A stretch of 9,417 nucleotides of DNA, taken from assembly GCA_030621075.1 (NCBI GenBank), contig JAUXII010000012.1:1-9417 (forward strand), read 5' to 3'. This DNA is from Lentimicrobiaceae bacterium (GTDB lineage Bacteria; Bacteroidota; Bacteroidia; Bacteroidales; JAGONC01). Position 1 is the first letter of the stretch, and every line of letters starts with the position of its first letter. Positions 1 to 6,121 of the stretch are shown in pieces. The notes beneath the pieces were generated by a model. The model was given only the letters and a program-made list of their open reading frames with translations, did not search any database and was not told where the DNA came from. A program made the translations under genes and the position numbers.

Positions 1-104
1 TAAGTCTCACTCCGCAACGCCTTTTCCCATTGATATTGGCCGTTTTTGTACATACAGTTATACATACAAATTTAGGATAATAGCAGATATATCTTCCTTT
101 TTTT

Positions 105-335
105 TTAAGAGGTGGTTATTTCTAATCTTAAATACCAGCTTGAGTATTTTTTGGAATAGCCTATTTTGGCTTTTTCAGAAAAGCGGTATTCATTTAAGAT
201 TTTCAGGATTCCTAATTCTGAACAATAACCATAAATAACTCCGGGAGCGTAGCCCATGTGAATTGCTTCTTTTGCAATTTTGGTCCAAAATCTTTTTAGA
301 TTTTCTACTTGTGAGTTGGCGATATAGGTTTTCAT
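105..335 (-). CDS. Small hypothetical protein (76 aa)
   Basis: I do not recognise this protein. It is a short, basic and aromatic-rich polypeptide without a signal peptide, membrane segment or cysteine pair. The first half looks helical (residues 1-50) and the end has alternating polar and aromatic residues (YSKKYSSWYLRLE) that could form a beta-hairpin. It starts at ATG; upstream on its strand is a purine-rich GC stretch but no clear Shine-Dalgarno and no exact TAnnTTTG element. It stands alone, divergent from the lipoprotein gene, with about 400 bp of non-coding DNA between them. It could be a real small gene, a fragment of a larger decayed one, or a chance ORF; the protein-like composition argues mildly for a real gene. 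Confidence 0.4.
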   Translation of the reverse strand: MKTYIANSQVENLKRFWTKIAKEAIHMGYAPGVIYGYCSELGILKILNEYRFSEKAKIGYSKKYSSWYLRLEITTS

Positions 336-445
336 AGTGTGTTGCCCCTGCCCTGGGGACTTATATTGGCATCTGGCGCGCCGGTTAAAAATGAAATTTT
401 AGCCATGATACATTGAGCAGAAATACATTAAGTCAAGTATTAGGG

Positions 446-462
446 TCATTTGGGACAAATGA
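446..462. repeat. Perfect 7-bp hairpin
   Basis: TCATTTG (446-452), a GGA loop and CAAATGA (456-462) form a perfect 7-bp stem. GGG at 443-445 and CCC at 468-470 flank it imperfectly. No T-tract follows on either strand, so it is not an obvious terminator. It may be an operator or the remnant of a mobile element end; its function is unknown. Confidence 0.35.
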
Positions 463-626
463 AAGAACCCGGAGGGCGACAGTTCCATCAGGAGGTCGTA
501 CTTTACTGTTTTATTTTGCGTAAATACCTTTGCTGAAAATTTGAGTTAATAGAATAGAGGATTGTAGGGTGTTTTTCCCCCCTTCCTTTTTTATGGATAT
601 AGTAAAAGGTGTTTAAGTTTATTTTA

Positions 627-658
627 TTGGGACATCCTTATAATATATTGTATATTTG
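627..658 (+). promoter_or_regulatory. Bacteroidota-type promoter of the FISUMP lipoprotein gene
   Basis: An exact TAnnTTTG -7 element (TATATTTG, 651-658) lies 21 nt after a TTG -33 element (627-629), which fits the promoter consensus of Bacteroidota. Transcription would start near 664 and give a leader of about 85 nt that is A-rich and lacks a Shine-Dalgarno, typical of the phylum. Confidence 0.6.
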
Positions 659-751
659 TAATTAACCCACATAAAACAAAAAGAAAACACAATGAAATAG
701 AAAATCAGAAGACAATGATATAAAAGTTTTAAACTTAAATAACGACATCAA

Positions 752-2221
752 ATGAAACAAAAAACCTTAACAATTAGCGTCTTCATTATTGGAATGTTGA
801 TATTTACAATTAGTGGTTGTAATAAAGAGGAAGAAGAACCTAAAAATTCCCCTCCAACAATCCAAAGCATTACGAGTACACCAAACACTTCAAGTAGTAA
901 CCGACTTCCGGGTGGAGAACAAGCTACAATTTCTGTTATAGCAACTGACCCCGATAAAGATAACTTATCTTATTCATGGGAAGCAGATGGTGGAAACTTT
1001 ATTGGTGATCTTGATAATTCAACCGTTACTTGGGAATCCCCTATAACTTCAAATGATCAAACGTTTAAAATTACTGTTTTAGTTAGTGATGGTGCAGCAA
1101 CTCAATCTAAAAATATCTCTATTTATGTTGGTGTGACTCTATGTAATTTAAATGGATACGCTTATTATGCCAGCACAACAATTCCCGTTTCTGGAGTCCA
1201 AATCACAGTAAATTTAAAAAGCTCAACAACAGGTGGAGATGGTTTTTTTGAAATAAATGATATACCTACCGGTAATCAAATATTAGAAGCTACGAAAGAG
1301 GGGTATGATAATCTTTCAACAAATATTGAATTAAATTCAGGCACCAATGAATTTAACATAGAAATGACATCTGCTTCTTACACACATAATCTATATGGAT
1401 ATATTACCTCAAAAACCAATGGGACCGGAATTTTAAATTGTAGAGTTTCTATATTAAATCCTGATGGAACAGAATCACAATTGTTTACATATACTTCATC
1501 AAGCGGGTACTATCAAATACCAACAGTTCCGCAAGGAAATAGAACCATAAGATTAACTGAAAAGTGTTATTTTGAAACACAAATATTTATAGCAAATTCA
1601 GATTACCAATTTGATGCTGAATTTGAAACTGAACTTACAGACCCAAGAGATGGTAAAGTTTATGATGTCGTAGAAATCGGAGGAAATGCTTGGATGGCTG
1701 AGAACTTAAATTATGGCGAAAGAATTGATGGCAACCAAAATCAAGAGGATAACCAGTTGATCGAAAAATACTGCTATAGTGATAATGAATCAAATTGTAA
1801 TACTTATGGCGGGCTTTACCAGTGGAATGAAATGATGCAATATAATACTGCTCAGGGCACACAGGGAATTTGCCCTGACGGATGGCATTTACCAACTGAT
1901 GATGAATGGACATCGTTAGTAGAATATTTAGGAGGTGACGATATTGCAGGTGGCAAATTAAAAGAAAGAGACACAACTCATTGGGATTCACCAAATACAG
2001 GTGCAACTAACGAAAGTGGCTTTTCCGCGTTGCCAGGCGGCTACTACCGTTACATCCATGGTGATTTCAGCTATTTGGGCGCGCGCGCCTACTTTTGGTC
2101 TTCTACGGAGTACTATAGTAGCAACGCGTGGCGCCGTAACCTGCTATACAATAGTTCAGTAGTGTACCGTAGCACGTACCGTAAGACCTGCGGTCGTTCG
2201 GTTCGCTGTGTCATGGATTAG
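752..2221 (+). CDS. Surface lipoprotein: PKD-like, two CarboxypepD_reg-like and C-terminal FISUMP domain; candidate DGR target
   Basis: This is a predicted outer-membrane, surface-exposed lipoprotein. The signal peptide (1-22) ends in a lipobox with Cys23; the following NKEEEE matches the Bacteroidota lipoprotein export signal C-x-K-(D/E)2. Then come a PKD/Ig-like domain (about 35-127, with ATDPDKDNLSYSW), two carboxypeptidase-regulatory-like beta-sandwiches (about 131-206 and 212-290), and a FISUMP domain (about 296-489) with the usual landmarks: DGKVYDVVEIG, WMAENLNYG, CPDGWHLPTDDEW, FWSSTE and SVRCVMD at the very end. FISUMP domains are related to C-type-lectin-like ligand-binding folds and are known DGR targets. 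Codon use changes sharply at residue ~423: the seven Arg codons before it are AGA (six) or CGA (one), while all eight after it are CGT or CGC. The ligand is unknown. ATG at 752 is chosen because the signal peptide begins there; there is no Shine-Dalgarno. Confidence 0.9.
   Translation: MKQKTLTISVFIIGMLIFTISGCNKEEEEPKNSPPTIQSITSTPNTSSSNRLPGGEQATISVIATDPDKDNLSYSWEADGGNFIGDLDNSTVTWESPITSNDQTFKITVLVSDGAATQSKNISIYVGVTLCNLNGYAYYASTTIPVSGVQITVNLKSSTTGGDGFFEINDIPTGNQILEATKEGYDNLSTNIELNSGTNEFNIEMTSASYTHNLYGYITSKTNGTGILNCRVSILNPDGTESQLFTYTSSSGYYQIPTVPQGNRTIRLTEKCYFETQIFIANSDYQFDAEFETELTDPRDGKVYDVVEIGGNAWMAENLNYGERIDGNQNQEDNQLIEKYCYSDNESNCNTYGGLYQWNEMMQYNTAQGTQGICPDGWHLPTDDEWTSLVEYLGGDDIAGGKLKERDTTHWDSPNTGATNESGFSALPGGYYRYIHGDFSYLGARAYFWSSTEYYSSNAWRRNLLYNSSVVYRSTYRKTCGRSVRCVMD
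2018..2215 (+). other. Putative DGR variable region (VR) within the FISUMP domain
   Basis: Codons 423-488 differ from the rest of the gene. By manual count GC is about 51% over 2041-2220, against roughly 27-32% in sampled 60-base lines of the gene body. Of the 59 codons from 431 on, 43 end in C or T, as expected when AAC/AAT codons of a template are mutated at A. The presumed variable positions carry residues reachable from AAY: ten Tyr, several Arg, Ser, Asn, His, Ile, Asp and one Cys, set between fixed FISUMP landmarks (FWSSTE, NAW, SVRCV). Arg482 sits where FISUMP proteins usually have Phe or Tyr. The boundaries are approximate because no template repeat is present to align. The alternative is gene conversion among FISUMP paralogues without a reverse transcriptase. 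Confidence 0.6.
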
Positions 2222-2226
2222 CGAAC
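2201..2226 (+). repeat. Inverted repeat at the 3' end of the putative VR
   Basis: GTTCGCT (2201-2207) and AGCGAAC (2220-2226) are perfect 7-bp complements around a 12-nt loop that contains the last codons; the right arm covers the stop codon. A competing pairing, TCGTTCG (2194-2200) with CGAACGA (2222-2228), overlaps it. In characterised DGRs a hairpin or cruciform just downstream of the variable region promotes target recognition, so the position is suggestive. A terminator is less likely, since the next T-run starts about 24 nt further on. Confidence 0.5.
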
Positions 2227-2459
2227 GATAGTGAGCTTGATTATTTGATTTTTTTTGATTTTGGCATATTATAGTGAATTACTGGCAAACCGTTAAGCAG
2301 TAATGCTTGTCTTTCAATTTCTTTTTTGCTTCTTTTTTCTTTGTTGTGGCTTTTCACATTAAAAACGAAAATCGACAATTGACAATCGCCCAATTCTTCC
2401 TGCCCAGCTCAGACCACCTGATCATGAGTCCCCCGATAGCTAGCCAGGCTAATCAACTG

Positions 2460-3431
2460 TTACCTCTCTCCAATTCCCCTCAATAACCCATCCACCTCAT
2501 CAAACCCGGTTATGGTCATTAACCGAATCTTATATTGCTTGAAATCAGGCAAACCTTTGAAATAATTACTGTAATATTTTCGCATCTCAATAACTGCCCG
2601 CCTCTCACCTTTTAACTGTATGGCCCGCTGTAAATGAACACGGCATACGCGCACCCTCTCCTGTGTGTCAGGTAATGGAAGAAGATTACCGGTTTTGAGA
2701 TAATATTTTATGCGTTTAAACAACCACGGATTGCCCAGTGCAGCCCTGCCGATCATCATACCATCAACACCATACCTGTTTTTCATTTCAAGCGCTTTCT
2801 CCGGGCTGTCAATGTCTCCGTTGCCTATCACAGGTATCTTCATGCGAGGGTTGTTTTTGACCTCTCCAATCAACGTCCAGTCTGCTTTTCCTTTGTATAA
2901 CTGGACTTTCGTCCTGCCATGAATGGTAATGGCCCTAATACCGGTATCCTGCAACCGCTCAGCAATATCAACGATATTTTTATGTTGCTCATCCCATCCC
3001 AGCCGGGTTTTAACAGTGACAGGAAGCCGGGTAGCTTTAACAACAGCTTCTGTCATCCTGATCATTCCCGGAATATCTTTCAGCATGGCAGCTCCACCAC
3101 CTTTGCGTACTACCTTTTTGACAGGGCACCCAAAATTAAGGTCAATCAGGTCGGGCTTTGCCTGCTCTGCAATCTCAGTAGCAGCAATCATTGAATCAAT
3201 ATTGTGTCCGAAAATCTGGATCCCGATAGGGCGCTCCCGGAGGGAAAAATTTAATTTCACCAAACTTTTTGCAGCATTCCTTATCAGCCCTTCTGAGGCA
3301 ATAAACTCCGTGTACATCAAATCAGCTCCAAGCTCTTTGCATACCGACCGAAACGAGGGATCGGTAATGTCTTCCATCGGAGCAAGAATGATGGGAGTGT
3401 CAGTTAATGATATGTTGCCGATCGAAAACAT
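2460..3431 (-). CDS. dusB: tRNA-dihydrouridine synthase, DusB family
   Basis: This flavoenzyme reduces specific uridines in the D-loop of tRNA to dihydrouridine using FMN and NADPH. Numbered from the ATG, the TIM barrel shows the FMN-binding start APMEDITD (17-24), the catalytic cysteine in LNFGCPVKK (Cys102), Lys141 in VKTRLGW, His171 in IHGRT, the phosphate-binding GNGDI (203-207) and GVDGMMIGRAALGNPW (221-236), then a short helical C-terminal domain. At 323 residues the length is normal. I start it at the ATG at 3431 rather than an in-frame TTG at 3449, because family members begin about 16 residues before APMED and because the likely -7 promoter element overlaps the TTG. It is divergent from the CPBP protease gene. 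Assignment to DusB rather than another Dus clade rests on motif resemblance. Confidence 0.93.
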   Translation of the reverse strand: MFSIGNISLTDTPIILAPMEDITDPSFRSVCKELGADLMYTEFIASEGLIRNAAKSLVKLNFSLRERPIGIQIFGHNIDSMIAATEIAEQAKPDLIDLNFGCPVKKVVRKGGGAAMLKDIPGMIRMTEAVVKATRLPVTVKTRLGWDEQHKNIVDIAERLQDTGIRAITIHGRTKVQLYKGKADWTLIGEVKNNPRMKIPVIGNGDIDSPEKALEMKNRYGVDGMMIGRAALGNPWLFKRIKYYLKTGNLLPLPDTQERVRVCRVHLQRAIQLKGERRAVIEMRKYYSNYFKGLPDFKQYKIRLMTITGFDEVDGLLRGIGER

Positions 3432-3446
3432 GTTAGCTTCAAGCTG

Positions 3447-3477
3447 CAAATTTATTACTTTTACCTCTTCAACCCAA
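3447..3477 (-). promoter_or_regulatory. Putative promoter of the dus gene
   Basis: On the minus strand TAAATTTG (3454-3447) matches TAnnTTTG, with a TTG (3477-3475) 20 nt upstream. The start of transcription would fall near 3441, leaving a leader of only about 10 nt before the ATG at 3431. This supports the ATG rather than the TTG as the start codon. Confidence 0.45.
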
Positions 3478-3493
3478 TTAATAATCCTGATTC

Positions 3494-4423
3494 ATGATAA
3501 ACGAGCCTTTATTTCGAAATGTTTCTCCTTTATATCAACTAATATTTCTTGTTCTGATAATGCTTTCATCGCTTCTTTTAACATTTTTGCTTGGAGTGCT
3601 CATCGCTGTTCCTTTGTTTGGGCCGGATGTTTTGTCAATGTTATCTGAGATGGGAGGAACCAATGGGGAAACCAATATTGAGCTGATGAAATATTTTCAG
3701 GTTGTTAGTCAGTTTGGAGCCTTTATCATACCAGCATTCATTTTTGCTTTTTTTATTAAAAGGAATGTTTGGGGTTACCTGAAGCTAACCACGCCCCCTC
3801 AACTAAGATCAATAATTCTTTCTGTGGTGATGATCATGGCTATCCTTCCATTTATAAACTGGTTAGTCAGTTTGAATGAAATGTTTCATTTGCCGGACTC
3901 CTTGTCAGGCCTGGAGCAATGGATGCGTGCATCAGAACAGCAAGCTATGGAACTAACAGAAGCTTTTTTGAGTGATACGTCCTGGAAAGGATTGGTTATT
4001 AACCTGGTGATGATTGCAGTGCTTGCAGCTGTAGGGGAGGAGCTCCTTTTCAGGGGCGTGTTGTTGCGTATCCTATATGATTGGTCGAAGAATATGCATT
4101 TGGCCGTTTGGCTGTCGGCCATCCTGTTTAGTGCACTGCATTTACAGTTTTATGGATTTCTTCCCCGGATGATACTGGGTGTCGTGCTTGGATATCTGTT
4201 TGTGTGGAGTAAATCGTTATGGTTGCCTATTGTTACACATTTTATAAATAATGCTGCTGCTATTGTTGCCGCTTTTTTCTATTTTAAAGGGAATATCGAT
4301 ACTGATATGGAAAGCTTTGGTAGTTCTGCCAGCCCTGCTACTATTGTTGCCAGTTTTCTTATAGTGGTTGGTTTGATGTATGCTGTTTACGCATATGAAA
4401 AGAGATGGAGAAATGTAGTGTGA
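3494..4423 (+). CDS. CPBP family intramembrane metalloprotease (CAAX protease / Abi family)
   Basis: This is a 309-residue multi-pass inner-membrane protein with the three CPBP (PF02517) motifs: EExxxR as GEELLFRG (Glu182, Glu183, Arg187), FxxxH as FSALH (Phe212, His216) and HxxxN as HFINN (His249, Asn253). These residues form the metal-binding and catalytic site of the Rce1-like fold. Hydrophobic segments lie near 14-42, 72-90, 105-125, 166-182, 203-218, 225-240, 244-265 and 283-302. Bacterial members cleave peptides in the membrane and some are linked to bacteriocin self-immunity, but the substrate cannot be told from the sequence and no bacteriocin gene is nearby. It starts at the ATG 62 bp from the divergent dus gene; no clear Shine-Dalgarno is seen. 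Confidence 0.9.
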   Translation: MINEPLFRNVSPLYQLIFLVLIMLSSLLLTFLLGVLIAVPLFGPDVLSMLSEMGGTNGETNIELMKYFQVVSQFGAFIIPAFIFAFFIKRNVWGYLKLTTPPQLRSIILSVVMIMAILPFINWLVSLNEMFHLPDSLSGLEQWMRASEQQAMELTEAFLSDTSWKGLVINLVMIAVLAAVGEELLFRGVLLRILYDWSKNMHLAVWLSAILFSALHLQFYGFLPRMILGVVLGYLFVWSKSLWLPIVTHFINNAAAIVAAFFYFKGNIDTDMESFGSSASPATIVASFLIVVGLMYAVYAYEKRWRNVV

Positions 4424-4544
4424 TATCTTTACAAAAACCTCCTCATTTTTTATTGGTTATTGGTTATTCCTGATTAATATTTCTAATTAAATATTCCTCA
4501 TTTCTCATTTGGATAAATTCATAACATCGGAAATTAATTCTTAA

Positions 4545-4598
4545 CACAGGGCTTCGTTTCACTACACCCTGTGCTATTGCATTACGGGGCTTTGCCCC
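4545..4598. terminator. Two hairpins between convergent genes; possible bidirectional terminator or dispersed repeat
   Basis: CACAGGG (4545-4551) pairs with CCCTGTG (4567-4573) around a 15-nt loop, and GGGGC (4586-4590) pairs with GCCCC (4594-4598) around TTT. Both stems are perfect. The protease gene (+) and the exbD gene (-) converge here, so transcription must end in this gap. Neither stem is followed by a good T-tract, so they could instead be part of a dispersed palindromic element or Rho-independent only in part. Confidence 0.4.
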
Positions 4599-4609
4599 TT
4601 GAAAAGTAA

Positions 4610-5077
4610 TTACCTCTTTGTCGTTACCTGTTTCCGGGTGGAATAATTGATTTTAAAGGCTCCTGCATGCCTCAACTCTTGTTTTACATCCGTTACCACA
4701 CCCATTCTTGTTTCTTTGTCTACTTTCAGAGAAGTTGTGATCATTTTACGGTCAACTTCATCTCTTGCATCGCGCTCAGAAATAACAAAATCCGGTATGT
4801 CATCAACAGTAGCAAACCTGTCGTTAAGCTGAATACGTGATTCGGTTCCCAACTTTTTATTGGTAGGCTGACCAATATAGATGTAGCTAACCAACGATTT
4901 TTTTTCCAGTTTTTGTACTTCTGTTGCAAAAGGCTGAGTTATCTTTACAAACAAGGTGGTTTCCCTCATGGTAGTTGTTACCATGAAAAAGAACAAGAGC
5001 ATAAAGATAATATCCGGCAACGATGCTGTAGATATTCTGGGGGTTTCTTTTGATTGTTTTGATCTAAATTTTGACAT
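4610..5077 (-). CDS. exbD: ExbD/TolR family transport protein, second copy
   Basis: This is a proton-channel component of a TonB- or Tol-type energising complex in the inner membrane. It has a short cytoplasmic N-terminus, one membrane helix (about 22-40) with the family's protonatable aspartate (Asp22, in SLPDIIFML), and a periplasmic domain (41-155). The C-terminal VDKETRMGVVTDVKQELRHA stretch fits the ExbD/TolR periplasmic fold. It is the last gene of the operon, one base after the stop of the first exbD, with a strong AGGAGG inside the upstream coding end; translational coupling is likely. It is clearly different in sequence from the upstream copy. No tonB gene follows it: the next gene is convergent. 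Confidence 0.9.
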   Translation of the reverse strand: MSKFRSKQSKETPRISTASLPDIIFMLLFFFMVTTTMRETTLFVKITQPFATEVQKLEKKSLVSYIYIGQPTNKKLGTESRIQLNDRFATVDDIPDFVISERDARDEVDRKMITTSLKVDKETRMGVVTDVKQELRHAGAFKINYSTRKQVTTKR

Positions 5078-5078
5078 A

Positions 5079-5651
5079 TTAAATTCCTCCTATGTCTTCG
5101 GGTTCGGCTTCTGAAATGGAAACTGGTACTGCTTTTTGGATTGCTTTGATGTACTCTTCATCTTTAAGATTTTTAAAGTGAATGCCAAATTTTTCCATTG
5201 AAAGCTCGTCCCTGAGTTCGTTAATGGCTTGTGTAAGGGCATTTTGTACCTGGATATACATATCATAAGAAGTACCCCGGTCGTTTTTTAAGGAAATGAT
5301 GCCCTTTGAAACATAATATTCTCCAAGTAAAGGGATAGTTTCAAGACGTTTCTCAGGAAGATTTTCTCTGTTAGCACGATTTGCCAGAAACTCTTTTGCC
5401 TGATCTTTGAGTGTACGTATATCTCCCCCTTTACCTTCAACCATCAGCCTGTCACTTTTACTGACTAAAACATTAAAGATATTTCTCTCTTTAACGTCCG
5501 GTGGTTTTTGTGTCGGGTCTAATGGGGGAGGCAGCCTTCTGGATATTCCAGTATCGGTATCCATGGTCGTGGTTACCAGGAAGAATATCAGAAGCAAGAA
5601 AGCTATGTCGGCCATTGAACTTGCATTTAATTCTGGTATTTTACGTGCCAT
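5079..5651 (-). CDS. exbD: ExbD/TolR family transport protein, first copy (190 aa)
   Basis: The N-terminus ARKIPELNASSMADIAFLL is typical of the long Bacteroidota ExbD, with the protonatable Asp15 at the start of the single membrane helix (about 15-31, ending VTTTM). The periplasmic part (32-190) is longer than in classical ExbD (about 140 aa in total), with a proline-rich linker (RRLPPPLDPTQKPPD, 38-52) and an inserted region before the TSYDMYIQVQNALTQAINELRDEL segment that matches the conserved ExbD/TolR C-terminal half. It starts 12 bp after the four-helix membrane protein gene. It presumably forms a hetero-oligomer with the second ExbD inside an ExbB pentamer; this is inferred from gene order. 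Confidence 0.92.
   Translation of the reverse strand: MARKIPELNASSMADIAFLLLIFFLVTTTMDTDTGISRRLPPPLDPTQKPPDVKERNIFNVLVSKSDRLMVEGKGGDIRTLKDQAKEFLANRANRENLPEKRLETIPLLGEYYVSKGIISLKNDRGTSYDMYIQVQNALTQAINELRDELSMEKFGIHFKNLKDEEYIKAIQKAVPVSISEAEPEDIGGI
5086..5091 (-). promoter_or_regulatory. Strong Shine-Dalgarno of the second exbD
   Basis: A perfect AGGAGG (minus strand) lies 8 nt before the ATG at 5077 and inside the last codons of the upstream exbD. Such strong sites are unusual in Bacteroidota. Together with the one-base gap between genes this suggests efficient re-initiation or coupling, perhaps to balance the two ExbD subunits. Confidence 0.6.
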
Positions 5652-5663
5652 TTTGGATGATTT

Positions 5664-6116
5664 TTATCTTCTGAAAAAATTGATAGAATTTGATACAATC
5701 AATGCCAGCACTGTCAAAGCACCAACAAAGTAGGTAAATATCAATGCTGCACCTACCATCCTCGACTCGTCGGCAGTTGATTTAAGCCTTTGCAATTCTT
5801 CTGCATTAAAATTGTTACCTGAAAGCGAATATCCAATAAAGCCTAAGACGACTAAAATACCTATCACAATCAGAAACCGTACAAGGCTTTTAGGTTTTGC
5901 TATAATATCCATCAGCGAGAACAAAATAATGGCTCCTGCAGCTATTAGGATAGTGATAAAAGCCAGACTGCCATAAGGATTTAATATTTTTTTCTGCAAA
6001 GCCGGATTAACTTCTATTTCATCCCCATTGAGTGCTGTCAGGATGAAAAATACCACCCCAAGAATTATGACAATAATGGATAGTATTTTGGCTATTTTAA
6101 TAATGATTTTATCCAT
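5664..6116 (-). CDS. Four-helix membrane protein of the exbB-exbD operon, function unknown
   Basis: This 150-residue protein has four predicted membrane helices (about 8-29, 48-70, 79-98 and 121-145). Between helices 1 and 2 is a loop with NGDEIEVNPALQKKILNPYG, and between 3 and 4 a polar loop with FNAEELQRLKSTADESRM. I know no reaction for it. Proteins of this shape sit between exbB and exbD in Bacteroidota operons, which suggests an accessory subunit of the energising complex; that is inference from position. It is packed 5 bp after exbB and 12 bp before exbD. It is not itself an ExbB: it lacks the long cytoplasmic domain and the conserved helix-2 and helix-3 signatures. Confidence 0.85.
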   Translation of the reverse strand: MDKIIIKIAKILSIIVIILGVVFFILTALNGDEIEVNPALQKKILNPYGSLAFITILIAAGAIILFSLMDIIAKPKSLVRFLIVIGILVVLGFIGYSLSGNNFNAEELQRLKSTADESRMVGAALIFTYFVGALTVLALIVSNSINFFRR

Positions 6117-6121
6117 TGTTT

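Larger units (their letters stand above)
336..751. other. Long intergenic region upstream of the lipoprotein gene
   Basis: No convincing coding region is visible on either strand in these 416 bases. The left part (340-480) is patchily GC-rich for this genome, with an 8-bp GGCGCGCC palindrome at 375-382 and a small perfect hairpin at 446-462. The right part (540-751) is very AT-rich and holds the promoter of the lipoprotein gene (627-658) and a leader of roughly 85 nt. I looked here for a DGR template repeat matching the 3' end of the lipoprotein gene and found none. Confidence 0.6.

Noticed and set aside
1..751. Possible DGR template repeat or reverse transcriptase remnant upstream of the target gene
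   Set aside because: By eye no stretch resembles the 3' end of the lipoprotein gene, and no reverse transcriptase motif is present in any frame.
1635..2006. Open frame of 123 codons on the minus strand inside the lipoprotein gene
   Set aside because: It is antisense to the well-supported FISUMP domain and has no protein-like features beyond open frame.
2229..2459. Terminator after the lipoprotein gene
   Set aside because: There are T-runs (about 2250-2262 and 2323-2341) but no stem directly before them; the only strong stem is the inverted repeat around the stop codon, described separately.
3432..3449. Upstream TTG start for dus
   Set aside because: It adds six residues not expected in the family and overlaps the likely -7 promoter element; the ATG at 3431 fits better.
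2923..3648. Open frame of 241 codons on the plus strand across the dus gene
   Set aside because: It is antisense to dus, whose motifs are all intact, and runs into the protease gene in another frame; low-complexity Ser/Ile-rich translation.
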